From contig CM033752.1 in NCBI GenBank assembly GCA_019671005.1, forward strand, positions 5,456,001 to 5,520,000: 64,000 bases of DNA, written 5' to 3'. A program made the translations under genes and the position numbers. This stretch comes from Hibiscus mutabilis (lineage: Eukaryota > Streptophyta > Magnoliopsida > Malvales > Malvaceae). Under the pieces are notes generated by a model. It was not told the DNA's origin, made no database searches, and worked only from the letters and a program-made list of their open reading frames with translations. Every line of letters begins with the position of its first letter. The stretch's first letter is position 1. Positions 12,446 to 24,293 of this stretch are shown here, one piece after another.

Positions 12446-13515
12446 ATGCCACCGAGGAGAGAATTGCGATCTAGCAAAAACGCTCATATCGGAGAGCTGG
12501 GAATTGAGGACGAGATTGTATATCCTTAGGGATTGCCCCCTCCTCTACCTAATCCTTCTGAAGGAGTAGAACAAGTACCACATGCACCACTTGGTCCAGA
12601 GTTTGGAGATGTGACGCCTTTAGTTCAGAAGATGACGAGAGCGTTCTAGGCCGCGATGGCTGGAGTTCATGTACCTACTCTGACACCTTCTGCTGCTAAT
12701 CTGGGGTTGTTGTTGGAGCGTTTGTGCAGTCTTAGAGGAGTTGAACTTAGAGGGTTGGCACTCGAGGCATCCGAGGAGTGGTTTGCCAGCATATAGCAGA
12801 TTTTGGTTCAAATGGGGTGTAGTGACGAACATAAGCTTGGATGTGCTATGTCCCTGTTGTAGAGTGATGCCTACAGTTGGTAGAACACTATGATCACGTG
12901 CATTGAGGCTGGTGATGGGACCTGGGAATTATTCCAAGCTACTTTCAAGAAGAAGTATCTGGGAGTTAGATACTTGGATGAAAAGAAAAGTGAGTTTATG
13001 GACTTAGTTCATGACAGTATGACAGTATCAGAGTATGAGGTGTAGTTTGTGAGGCTAAGTCAGTATGCGTCTGAGTTGGTTCCAGATGAGAGGCATCGTT
13101 GTGAATGATTCTGATATGGTTTGGTGCAGGATGTTATGACATATGCTAGCCATGGATTACGCTGATTTTAACGTGTTGGTTACACAGGCAAAGGATATTG
13201 AGCAGAGTTTGGGTTTATATCATCGTTCTAAAGGCTCTAGCTCTGGGAAAGGGGCTGCAGATTTCGGTTCTGGTAGTGGTCAGTCCAAAAGGCACCGTGA
13301 TCGGAGGTTTTAGCCTGATGTGAGATACGGTAGAGATAGTGCTGGTCGAGGATCGTATAGACAGAATACCCAGGTTCGGTCAGTACATAATGATTGTCGG
13401 GTTTGTAGGTCACGAGACCATTTAAGGCGAGATTGCCCATATTTGGCCAGAGAGGGGCTGGCTCCTACAGTTATGGTTGTGAATTCTTGTTGGAGTTGTG
13501 GGTCGGCTGAACATA
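12446..13515 (+). pseudogene. Ty3/gypsy gag fragment with zinc knuckle
   Basis: Gag of the plus-strand element. It starts ATG-CCA-CCG-AGG-AGA (MPPRRE) at 12446, 258 bp after the LTR. Gag core residues are readable through several in-frame TAG/TGA stops (for example in EEWFASI*Q and SEYEV*FVRLS). Near 13396-13440 there is a canonical CCHC knuckle, CRVCRSRDHLRRDC (CX2CX4HX4C), then a second broken one near 13489 (CWSCGSAEHMETN, last Cys lost). Homology stops at about 13515 and no pol follows, so the element is truncated here. Confidence 0.85.
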
Positions 13516-13868
13516 TGGAAACAAACAAAAAACAAAAATTTGAAAATTGGTTTGTTTTTGAGAAATCAAACAATTCTAGATCTCAAACACTTTAATTTTG
13601 AGGACTCATATATTCTCAATGCATCAATTTTGATGTATTAGTCTTCATTCTCATTTTTGCTAAATAAAAAACTCGAAACGCCAAATATTTCCCCCCAAAA
13701 CACTTTGATTACCAAAGTGAAATCAAAACTTTCACTATCTAAAATTATTTTTAAAATACTTCTATTTTACTTGTAAAAAATTAGAGCATGGGGAACTCAT
13801 CAATGAAAGATAACGATTTTTAAGTGTTATAATCTAGTCATTATTAATAAAGTTTTTAAAAGAAAAAA
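13516..13868. other. AT-rich intergenic DNA
   Basis: No coding potential, RNA gene or repeat structure recognised between the truncated gag and the next inverted-repeat element. Confidence 0.6.
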
Positions 13869-14313
13869 GCCATAAAGTCAAAAAAATACACCCAACGTTT
13901 GACTGAATAGTCACTTTGGCCCCTTTTTTTGGAGCAATTCAACCCTTGACGTTTCATTTTGGGTCAAAATGGCCCCTTTGCGGATGAAAATTATTAGAAA
14001 ACTAACGATAAACAGTTTAAAACGACTTAACAGAATGATAAGTCAACAAAAAAAATTATTTTATATTTTATATAATTTTATAAAATTATTTTTGACTGAT
14101 GTAATATATTTTCAAGTCAACACATCTGTCTCTATGATATTGTCATATCAGGGTGCACTGGCATATAGGTTTGTCCCGTCATTTCAAGTCATTTACCGTC
14201 AGTTGACTAATAATTTTCATCCACAGAGGGTTGAATTGCTCCAGAAAAAAAAAAGAATAAAGGCCAAATGACTATTCAATTAAATGTTGCGGGTATTTTT
14301 TTGGCTTTATGCC
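13869..14313. mobile_element. MITE-like element with ~55-bp terminal inverted repeats
   Basis: The left end (GCCATAAAGTCAAAAAAATA, then ACTGAATAGTCACTTTGGCC) is matched in inverse at the right end (GGCATAAAGCCAAAAAAATA, then TTGAATAGTCATTTGGCC, read on the minus strand). The element is about 445 bp with no transposase. A-runs flank both ends, so a target duplication cannot be read. Superfamily unknown. Confidence 0.75.
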
Positions 14314-14488
14314 AAAAAAAAACATATAAGTGAAGATTGGATATTTTAATTTATGGGTTTAAAACTTAAAAGTCCAGCCATGAGCCATGTTAGAAAAAAA
14401 AAGTCTTGTTTTTTTTTCAGACGAATTAGGTTTTTTTTTCTTTTCGATCATTAATGGATTTTATTACATCCATGAAATGTGTGAAAGA

Positions 14489-14521
<33 letters not shown>

Positions 14522-16484
14522 CGGTCACACACATTGTACCAATTAACAACGATTATTAATGAAGTGATAGGAAATTTATACAAATTTTATTAAATATATG
14601 TTTGATTCGTGAATTTTAGTTCTTTATTTAAAGATTATATAAAAGTGTAAAAGACAATAATATCATTATAATAATATTAATTATAATTCAAAGTGGAAGT
14701 AATTTAGTAATTGGCTTAAGGCTGCCTTTTAAGTCCTTAAATTTTTTGGGGAAATCAATTAAGTATAATTTTTTTTACACTAAATTATGTTTTTGAGCCC
14801 GAGAATTTGAATCGAATGCATCTCCACTCATCTCGAAAGACTCCTCCACATCCGATCAGACCCGACTTACCCCTTAGAACTCGTCCACGTTAAACTTTAA
14901 AGCTCCAGCCGACAGCAAACACCATACAACACCAATGTGAGTCAAACCAAAACTCACCCTCAGCTGACAGATCCAAGGACATTATTTTATGTTTTCTTTT
15001 TTAATCAATTTAATGTGTTTCTGGTTAATGCTACCTCAGTTATTTCAATTACATATTCGAGTATTGAGTGAAAGGTTATGCCTACAACATCGGTATCTAT
15101 AAGTGTTGGGTTGGTCGTCTTAAACAAATGATGTATTGAAAAAAAGAATCAAACGAATGATTAGGAACACGAAAAACACAGAAATACACAAACGATTAGT
15201 AATGGTTTTCTCAAATTCAAAACAAAGTAAGAACAAGTAGTTTTTGAACATATTCTTAGATTTTTTTAATTAAAATATTTAAATTTAAAGTTTAAAATTT
15301 TCTAAAAAAAAATGCGTGATATTTTAATTGGGACAAGAAATTTAAATTATAAAAAGTAATGAATTTATCCAAAAGTTAAGATATAGCCGAATTAAATTTA
15401 GATTTAAAATTCTTAATTTTACTTGTACCTAAACAAAATTTAATTAAAGTTAAATTTTACAGTTTATAATATAATTTTAATGTAGTTAAATTCTCATCAT
15501 TTTGTAATTTTAAAAAGGAAAAAAATGAAAATATACAACAACAACAACAATATTTGTATATTTTTCCCTAATAAAATTAACAATTTTCATTCAAATGGAA
15601 ATATAAAATAATAAAGATGTTAATATAAAAACATTTTTAAAAATAATAAAATGTAGTATCGGAATCGGAACGGATTTCGATAAGAGAATTCAAAGAATTT
15701 TAGGTCCTCATGCACTTTATAGAGATGGGATATGAATATGATAAATTGTCGCGTCCTCCGCCCATAATCTTTTAAATGAAGAGATATTGGTGGGGTTTGG
15801 CCAAACAGTCCACATTGCTATAGGTAAATAATTGAAACTACAATTAACAAAAAAAATTAGTAAAATTAATAGTAATATGTCAAATAAAATTTAGAATTAT
15901 TAATAATGTTTCAAAAACGGAACCCTGTTGAAAGGGGCGGAGGCAGAGCTCAGAGTTGGAACAACATGAGTATTATTGGTCATTCAGTTAATTAGTGGAT
16001 CTCTAATTATATATATTTTTAACAATTCTTACCTAGAGGAGGGGAAAGGAGAAATTTGCTTCTAATGGGTATTGAACCCACAACATATAGAAGATGAGAG
16101 GATGTCAATTGAGAGCTTTTAATTACATGTTTTAGAGATTGTTGACAGATTTCCAATTATTTAGTATTTAAGCAGTTATATAATCAACTATCAATTGATT
16201 TAGCGATATGATTTTATGTAGTTCATCAATTGATTATGATTAATTACAAATGTATTTTTTATTCATTTAAATGATTTTATGTGATAATGCATTGTTTAAT
16301 TATGAATTATATAATCAACTATCAGTTGATTTAATGTTACGAGTTGTTAGGTCCTTTGAACAAGATTAAGAGTTCGAAACTTGACGTTATGAACATAGTA
16401 AAATAAGTTGGGAGGATTGTTCCATAATAAGCATTTGCATACCCGATCTAAATTAATGCTCCAACGAATTGATATGATGATTAT
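14314..16484. other. AT-rich intergenic DNA with a TA microsatellite
   Basis: Holds a (TA)n microsatellite at about 14491-14516. A fragment at 14715-14790 resembles the MITE at 23279-23536. A stretch at about 16022-16180 contains GGGTATTGAACCCACAAC and has a similar relative near 61824-61960. No gene is supported. Confidence 0.6.
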
Positions 16485-16984
16485 TAGGGGTGAGCACTCA
16501 ATCGAGTCAAAAAATTTTGAGTTATTCGAGTTAACGCGTCATATTTTACAACTCAAACTTTATTTGAAATTTTTTGATTCGAGTCAAGTCGAGTTTTTAA
16601 GTTCATATACAAATTTAAATGTAATTATTTATCATGTTATAGTACGATTTGATTCTAATTTAAACGACTTTCTCTAATCATATATATATATATATATCTT
16701 CATATCTTTTATATTTGGCATATATTTTTTCATATATTTATATATATACATGAGAAAAAATGGAGGGACTTGACTCGTACTTAAATATAAATTCACTAAT
16801 TACTAAAAATTTTGAATTATTCAAATTTTCATTTTACAACTCAAACTTTATTTGAAATTTTTCAAGTCGAGTCGAGTTTATAAAATTTCGAGTCGAGTCA
16901 AGATGAGTCGAATTTTTTTTCCTTGAGTCGAGTCGAAAAATTCAGTTTTTTCGAGTCGAGTCGAGTCGAGTTTTGCTCACCCTA
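16485..16984. mobile_element. hAT-type MITE, 500 bp, with perfect 8-bp target duplication
   Basis: Starts TAGGGGTGAGCA and ends GCTCACCCTA. It is flanked on both sides by ATGATTAT (16477-16484 and 16985-16992). The subterminal parts carry repeated CGAGTCGAGT blocks. TIRs beginning TAGGG with 8-bp duplications are the hallmark of hAT elements. There is no transposase, so it is non-autonomous. Confidence 0.9.
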
Positions 16985-16992
16985 ATGATTAT

Positions 16993-17749
16993 ACCAAAAA
17001 ATTATGAATTATGTAATTATAAAAAATATTGAGCATATCAAATTATCAAAATTAATAAAAATAAAATAAAATGTGATTATTTAAGTTTATGTTTAATGAA
17101 TTGCTTTTTCTCCAAAACAAAATTTTCATTTATGTTATGATAAATAATATTTGGGTTGGGGTTTAAACTCATGCCTTAAAATTTTCCTCATCCTATCACA
17201 AATGCCAACCCTACTTAATTCTTTTAACGTCATACGCTACTTATATTCTCGTCTAATTTCTTGTAGACATCATTGTTCGAATTTATAGCACTTAAAATGA
17301 ATAAATTATCCTTTATCGTTGGACCACTCTTTAGATTCAACTAACCTAATTATGTACACATTCAATGACTCATTTTACAGAGTGTTTTCACCCTGAGATT
17401 GTATTTGTGCCCACTCACATATAAACACTTTTACGATGTTAATATATGTGTACAACCTTAAAAAAAAAATTAGATCGTGACTGTTTTTAAAGTTGAAATC
17501 TATATCTTATGACATATATGACATTTAATCTCATTTTTTTATTTTTTATAAAGAAAGGAAGTAAAAGAGATTTATAATATATGGTGATGATTTTGGTACG
17601 TTGAATGTGGTCGAGATGGATACATGCAGATGCAGTGCATGCAATTTCACAGTCGCAACCACTAAATTGGTGGAGACAAAGACAACATTTGGAGTTGGCC
17701 ATTTTGCGTGACATGCCAATATTACACAATCACATTTCTTGTGCGTTTT
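16993..17749. other. Intergenic DNA
   Basis: AT-rich; nothing recognised. The short open frames here show no family signature. Confidence 0.55.
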
Positions 17750-19096
17750 GAATTCTACATCACACACCACTCAATTATGGCAACTGACTCGAGAATGCCA
17801 TCAAACTTTTAAAATTAAAAACCTAACACTAAATTTTAATTTTTAACTCAAAAATGCCACTCCGTCATTAACTCTTAACGTCCCCGTTAAGTCAAAACGA
17901 CATCGTTTTGATGTGGCTGTTTTAAAGCCTAATTTAAGTCAAAACGATGTTGTTTTGCAAGAGAAAAAATATTTAAAACCATGCACTTGGAGGGTTAAGC
18001 CTTAACCACTAGACCAACATAACATTATATAATATTTTACCACATATATTATATATATCAAACCACTTGAGATTAATTCAAATAATTTTATAAAATAAAT
18101 AATATTATAAATAATATTAACATATAAAATATAAAATATATTATTTGTATATATAACAATATATATAAATAAAAATGTATTATTTTTATATATTATTTAA
18201 AAAGCCCAAAATATTTATAAAATAATATTTTTATATTATAAATAATATATAAAAGCCCTAAACCACAAAGTCCAAATCCCAAAGGGGTTTTATATATTAT
18301 TTATAATTTAAATATATTATTTTTATGAATATTTTTGGTTTTTCTAAAAAATAATATATTTATATTATAAATAATATAAAAATATATTTTTATTTATATA
18401 TATTGATATATATGTAAATAATATATTTTCATTTATATATTTTGATATATATGTAAATAATATATTTTATATTATTTATATATTTATATTATTTATATTA
18501 TTATTTTTTGTAAAATAATTTCGTTGAATCAAATAGATAAATTTATATAATTTAAATAAAAATATTATTTATAATATAAATATATTACTTTTAAAAAATC
18601 CAAAATATTCATAAAAATAATATATAAAAAAATCTTAAACTCTAAGGTTTAGAGTTTAGGTTTGAAGGTTGGGTTGGGGTTTGTGGGTTAATAGTTTAGG
18701 GTTTAGGGTTTTTAATATATTATTAATAATATAAATATATTAGTTTTATGAATATTTTGGGTTTTTAAAAAATAATATATTTATATTATTAATAATATAT
18801 AAAAATATAAACTAATATATTTTTATTTATATATTGATATATATACGTAAATAATATATTTTATAGTTTTATATATTAGTAATATTATTTATAGTATTAT
18901 TTATTTTATAAAATAATTTAAATTAATTTCAAGTGGTTTGAGATATACAATATTTGTGGTAAAACATTAAGAGTTAACAATGAAGTGACATTTTTGAGTC
19001 AAAAACTAAAGTTCGGTGTTAGATTTGTACTTTTTTAAAGTTCGGTGGCATTTTTGAGTCAGTGGCCATAATTGAGTGGTATGTGGTGTAGTTAAC
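17750..19096. mobile_element. Large foldback element with long inverted repeats
   Basis: About 1.35 kb. The left arm (CTACATCACACACCACTCAA, TTATGGCAACTGACTC, ATGCCATCAAACTTT) is mirrored by the right arm on the opposite strand (CTACACCACATACCACTCAA, TTATGGCCACTGACTC). Pairing resumes further in: 18020-18120 (accacatatattatatatatc, aaaccacttgagattaatt) against 18880-18960. The middle is almost pure A/T with a small TTTAGGG-like cluster near 18690-18715. No coding region. It is most likely a non-autonomous Mutator-like or foldback transposon; no clear target duplication was found. Confidence 0.75.
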
Positions 19097-20415
19097 CCTT
19101 TTATTTATTATATAAATGATAAGAATAAAATACATACCTTATAGATAAACAATTAAAATCTTATCGAGATTCACCACATGATACACTCATAGACCGAGCT
19201 AGGATCATGAACTGGGAGAGGCAAGAGTCTATTAAGCATATAAACTTTTAAAATTGGGAGGGGGCAAAGATCTTATTATACTAATATTTAAACTAAAATG
19301 ATCTAAAATGTAATTATGCCAAAAAAAATCTTGGAGGGGCAACAACCCTTCCTAACCTATTAATGCCTTCGTCCCTGGATACACTATAGTTCTACCATGT
19401 GACATTTACATATTTTAAAAAAATAATTTTATAAGTTTCTTTTAGATTTTTTAGGGCTTTTAAAGAATTTTGTAAATAAAATAAAAGTAAAATTTGAAAA
19501 TGTCAAATGACAATACTATGACACAATGCGTTGTATCAATTTATAAAAAACTCGTTAGATTTAACAGTCAATGTTGGTTAAAGGGCTTAATTGGGTGCAA
19601 AAAAAGTCCAATGACTTTATTGATTTTTGTTTCAAAAGTTCAAGGACTTCCTCCACCTTTAAGTCAAATACATGTAATGTAAAATACTTTTTTTATCTAA
19701 AAACTGACGTAATACAATATAAAGTTTTCAAACCCATAAATGGTTTATTAACATACAAAAGTTATAAATGTATTAATTATAAAATAAACATACCATGTGA
19801 TAAACAATAAGTATTAGAATTATAATTTTGACCCTAAAAATATTTTTTTATGTTAAAGTAGTATTAATTTATATAAATTTTAATACTTTTATAATTTATG
19901 TTATATTGTTGACAAGTTGAAGGCCTAGGGACAAATTTGTATGAGTTTCAAATTCTCTGACCTTATGTTGAAAGTTCAAACTTTGTGTGCAAACCCCCCA
20001 TTCAAACTTTGTCATGTTCAATGCATCATATCATGTGCATATACTTTTTCCCATTTGCTATAGTGGGAGTACGTATATATTTGGGTGAATTATACAATTG
20101 ACTCCTAAACTATATATAAATTTCTCCTTTTGTCACCTATACATGAAATGTTACATTATAGTCACTAATATCAACTTATAACATTGTGACCATTCCTCCG
20201 TTTACATTGAAAATAAATCTTATTCCTCTTATCTTCACCTAACCAAGCGTTTTCTTTGTGGATTCCTTTTCAAATGCCTGAAATCTCTCCCAGTTTTGAG
20301 AATTTTCAAGCTTCTATATGCAAATTTTTGCAAATTTGACCGTCAAACGAACCTCTAACTGTGACCGGAACTATTTCTTGCCTTTATCTGACTTTACACC
20401 GTTGAGATTTGTTTA
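19097..20415. other. Intergenic DNA with MITE fragments
   Basis: Contains GGGCTTAATTGGGTGCAAAA (19580-19600) and related pieces to about 19980, similar to the MITE family at 23279-23536. No gene recognised. Confidence 0.55.
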
Positions 20416-20733
20416 AGGGTAATTATTCCATACATTGGCGGTGCAAACAAAAAGTCTCCACAAGCGTCTTAGAGTTAGGGATTTAGGGATCTAGTTTAAG
20501 GTCTAGAGTTTGTGATTTAGAATTTAGGGTTTATGGTTAGAATTTAGGTTCTATAAGTTAAAATCTAAATCTTCAACCATATTACCCTAAAACTAAACCT
20601 AAATTCTAGTCACAACCCCTAAATTTTAAACTCATACACATAAACCTCTAAACTATAAAACCTAAACCAAACTCTTAACCCTAAACTAAAGCGCTTGTAG
20701 AACCACCGCTAGTGTACGGAATATAAATCCTTT
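20416..20733. mobile_element. MITE with telomere-like core
   Basis: Imperfect terminal inverted repeats: left AAGGGTAATTATTCCATACA, right (minus strand) AAAGGATTTATATTCCGTAC, both followed by a GCGGTG block. The interior is degenerate TTTAGGG on the left half and CCCTAAA on the right half, so the whole element can fold back. About 318 bp. Confidence 0.65.
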
Positions 20734-20867
20734 GTTTAATTGAGAGCTCTAATCTTGGAACCCAAAGAATGAAAAATTAAGTTTATGTAAAACTTATATT
20801 TACTTCACATTAAATTTAGTGAGTGAACATAAAATCCGATCACACTAATTGGTCCAATTGTTTGAAC

Positions 20868-21615
20868 TAGGCCCGTAAATGCACTGAACGAACACGAATG
20901 AGGGTGTGTTCACGTTCGTTCGTTTACCTTTAACTGAACAAATGAACGAACACAAACATAAACAAACAAAAAATTTCTTGTTCGTGTTTGTTCGTTAAGG
21001 AATGTAGCTTGTTCGTGTTTGTTCATTAAAATGATAAAAGGACGCAAATGAACATAAGCTAACACAAACGAACATAAATAACATATATAATATGTTAAAT
21101 ATTTAATATTTTGGGTTAGTTCGATTAATTCAATTAATTAACCAATTTTATACTGAATTACTCGATAATTAAAATTTGAAAAAACTCTTAATCATTAGCC
21201 GAAACCTAAATTATCTAACAGATTAACCAATTTTGTTTTGGTTTGGTCGGTTAGTTCGTTTAACCGAACAATGAACACCCTTAGCCGATAAGAAGAAAGT
21301 TTTTAACGAGTCATAAAATAGGACTTATCAACTTGAATAGCTAGAATTTTTTTGACTCGACTCGATTAATGCTCACCCCTAGACATATGTGAATAAATTT
21401 AAATGAACATAAACGAACGAACATAAATGAACTTAAACGAACGGATTATCGAACGTTCACGAACATAAATGAACGAACGAGCCATTTGCTCATGTTCATT
21501 CATTTAATTAAACGAACAAAAATTTTGTTCATGTTCGTTCGTTTAATAAATAAACGAACATGAACGAGCTTCCCGCCGAACGGTTCATTGAGCGTTCGGT
21601 TCGTTTACAGCCCTA
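20868..21615. mobile_element. hAT-type MITE, 748 bp, with perfect 8-bp target duplication
   Basis: Starts TAGGCCCGTAAATGCACTGA and ends, read inward on the minus strand, TAGGGCTGTAAACGAACCGA. It is flanked by GTTTGAAC on both sides (20860-20867 and 21616-21623). It is rich in GAACGAACA / TTCGTTCG repeats in inverse orientation at the two ends. Pieces near 21090-21380, including GCTCACCCCTAG at 21370, look like ends of other MITEs nested inside. Confidence 0.88.
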
Positions 21616-21623
21616 GTTTGAAC

Positions 21624-23278
21624 CAAAATTTAAGGTTTTGATACTAAATAACGGGACAAGGTACTAGATCTTTAAAGAAAAATCAGTGGTTTGAATCATG
21701 ACGTTGTGAATGAAATAAATTGAGTTGAAATGATTGCGTTCATAATGGACTTTCACAGTATCCGATTTAGATTAGTCAACAAATAAATTTAATATCGTTC
21801 TCTTATTTTCCATCTTGTTTTCTTAACCTTATATATTTTATTTAAATATTTTCTCAAAAAAATAAAAAACAAGAAATAGACAAAAGGGACAAAGAAAGTG
21901 TTTGGCAAAATAACATAGCACGTTGGTGACTCATTAATACGAGCAGAAAGAAGTTGGAAACCGTACAATTTATATTTATTTGTATTAATTTGTGGTTCAA
22001 TTTGAACAAAAAGTTGAGGGTTGAATGGGACTCGTCCAACCTCGTGAACAATGTAATTACGTGCTTAATTTTTTAATATATAAAATTTCAATTTCTCAAA
22101 TTTATTTACAATAGTTTAATTTAAATAATTAATATGTCCATTCAACTAATTAAAAAAGTAAATTATTATGTAATATCAACTAGTAAGGCCAACATTAAGG
22201 GTGATTATCGAGCAAGTCGATTGCGAGTGAAATAGTGTTCGTTAAAAAAATTTGTTGCTCGTTAAGCTCGATAAAATTTTACTTGACTTGTACTCATTAA
22301 GCTCACCAAAATTTTTACATTTACCTTTTATACATAAAGTAATAATGAAAAGAAAAAGAAAATATTTTAATAAAAAAGAAAGAAAGACTAATTATTATAA
22401 TTTAATTTCTTATTAATACTAATGAACTTTGTTTTGGAAATTTGAAATTAAAGTAAGTTATCTAGCAAGTCACTGAAGTTTTCTAGAGTTTTCAACTAGC
22501 AATTAAACTTATTGGAATATAATTTTTAAGGTGGCCACAAAAAAAATCATAAAATATGTATAAAAAATAACGAGCTGCTTGTGAATTTTTATTTTGTAAA
22601 TTTTTGAGTTTTAAATTTTTATTCTTTTGAACATTTTATACTTTATAAATTATTCAGATGTTATGTTAATATAAAGTATACGTAAATTATTATGTAAACT
22701 GCTACATTAATACCTTAAAAATCAGTATTTTAATCCGTCCTTAAATTCAAAAAATAATTTGATTTTTTTTTTTAAAAAAAGTTGAATGTTATTAATCTTA
22801 AGGATTAAATTTAACATTATAATTATTATATAACAAAAAGTTAGTGGCCATTTTGCAATCGACATTTTTGAAGTCATAGTGGAATTATTACAAAATAAGT
22901 CACCCCTGCATGATGCAATTCACTATTTGAATTAAACAACATTATCAATGGCATTTATGTGCGGGTCAATAAAATTCAATTGGACTCGAAAAATTTGAAT
23001 TTTTTAACTCGAATCGTTGTAAAAAAACTTTACTAAAAAATCAAATAAAGTTTGAGTTAGAAAATGAAACTCGAAATTCTTAGTAATTAGTGGATCAGTT
23101 TTTAAGTTCGTGTCGAACCCCTCAACACTGCCCGATAGATTATATTGTATATGATCATATAAAACCGTTTAAATTTTGGAATTACTTAGTAATATATCAT
23201 TATAAATACTTACAATTAAATTTGAACAGAAACTCGAATAATTCGACTTAAAAAATAAATAAAGTTTGAGTTATTTAC
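21624..23278. other. AT-rich intergenic DNA with MITE remnants
   Basis: A fragment at 22190-22320 with GCTCGTTAAGCTCG and a CGAATC/GACTCGAA-rich fragment from about 22960 resemble hAT-MITE ends. The latter may be the left end of an element whose right end lies near 23608. No gene recognised. Confidence 0.5.
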
Positions 23279-23536
23279 GGCTTAATGGTGCTTGAAGTCC
23301 TTGAACTTTTGGGGGAAAAATCAAGTAAGTCCCTAAACATGTTTTGCACTCAATTAAGCCTATGAACCAATAAATTTAATCAATTAAGTCATTTGATAAA
23401 ATTTAACAGTCAACATTGACAAAATAGGTGAATTGATAAAATTTTGGAATATAAAGGCTTAATTGGGTGAAAAAATTTCAGGGGCTTAATTAATTTTTTT
23501 CTTCAAAAATTCAAGAGCTTATTATACTCTTAAGCC
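23279..23536. mobile_element. Small MITE with inverted repeats
   Basis: The left end GGCTTAATGGTGCTTGAAGT is paired, on the minus strand, with GGCTTAAGAGTATAATAAGC at the right end. Inner blocks (CAATTAAGCC / GGCTTAATTGGGTG) also pair. About 258 bp; fragments of the same family occur near 14715 and 19580. Confidence 0.65.
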
Positions 23537-24293
23537 TATAAAATACTGCTATTAAACTCGTCTGACTCGAAACTTTTTTTACTTAGCTTGATCGAATACT
23601 CACCTATCTCTCTAAATATGGACAAAAATCTTCTTCTCTTTTTTGGTGTTTCTTTCTATTCTCCAACACTAAAAAAATTAAATTCTAAGCACTAACCTCA
23701 ACTTCTAAGTCATAAATCATAAATTTAAAAAATACACACAATCACTAATTCTGTAAAATATAATAATAAGCCTTACCCTTAATCCTTAACCCTAAACTTC
23801 AAATTTAATTTATTTATTGTAGGGCATAAATAAAAATACTGAAGAGAAAAAAAAATTCTACTCTCTAACTATGGACTATAAATGAACATAAAAATATGTA
23901 AAATAAAAAATAATAAAAATATGGTATAGTATTTAAAAACAGAAGAAAAGGCAATACCCAATTGCCACTTCGAAGATGTGGCTTGAAATGAGCAAATGTA
24001 TGAAGAAATGGTGTCCACAGAAATGGCTGAGAGAGATAAAAGAAGCATATTCCAGAAAAAATGAGAAAAGTAAGCTTAAAAAAGACACCCTTTTTGCAAG
24101 AAGTCGACGGGGGATATCTCTGTCTTTGAAACCATTTAGATAAAAAAAAAAAACAAAGTGGTGCCCATTTCATCTTCATCTTCATTCCCATTCGCTGGTT
24201 TCAATTCCCCTCCCTCTACTTTTATCATCTTTCACTTATCTTTACCTGTTCAAAATCAAAGGAAAAGCATAGTTTTCTTCTTGTTTTTAATCC
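23537..24293 (+). other. Upstream region of phytoene synthase
   Basis: The last ~750 bp before the start codon. It probably includes promoter and 5' UTR; the C/T-rich stretch 24170-24290 is typical of a plant leader. No convincing TATA box could be assigned. 23540-23610 is the end of a MITE remnant. Confidence 0.4.

Noticed and set aside
18690..18715. Interstitial telomere
   Set aside because: Only two exact TTTAGGG units in an A/T-rich foldback; too short to call a telomeric tract.
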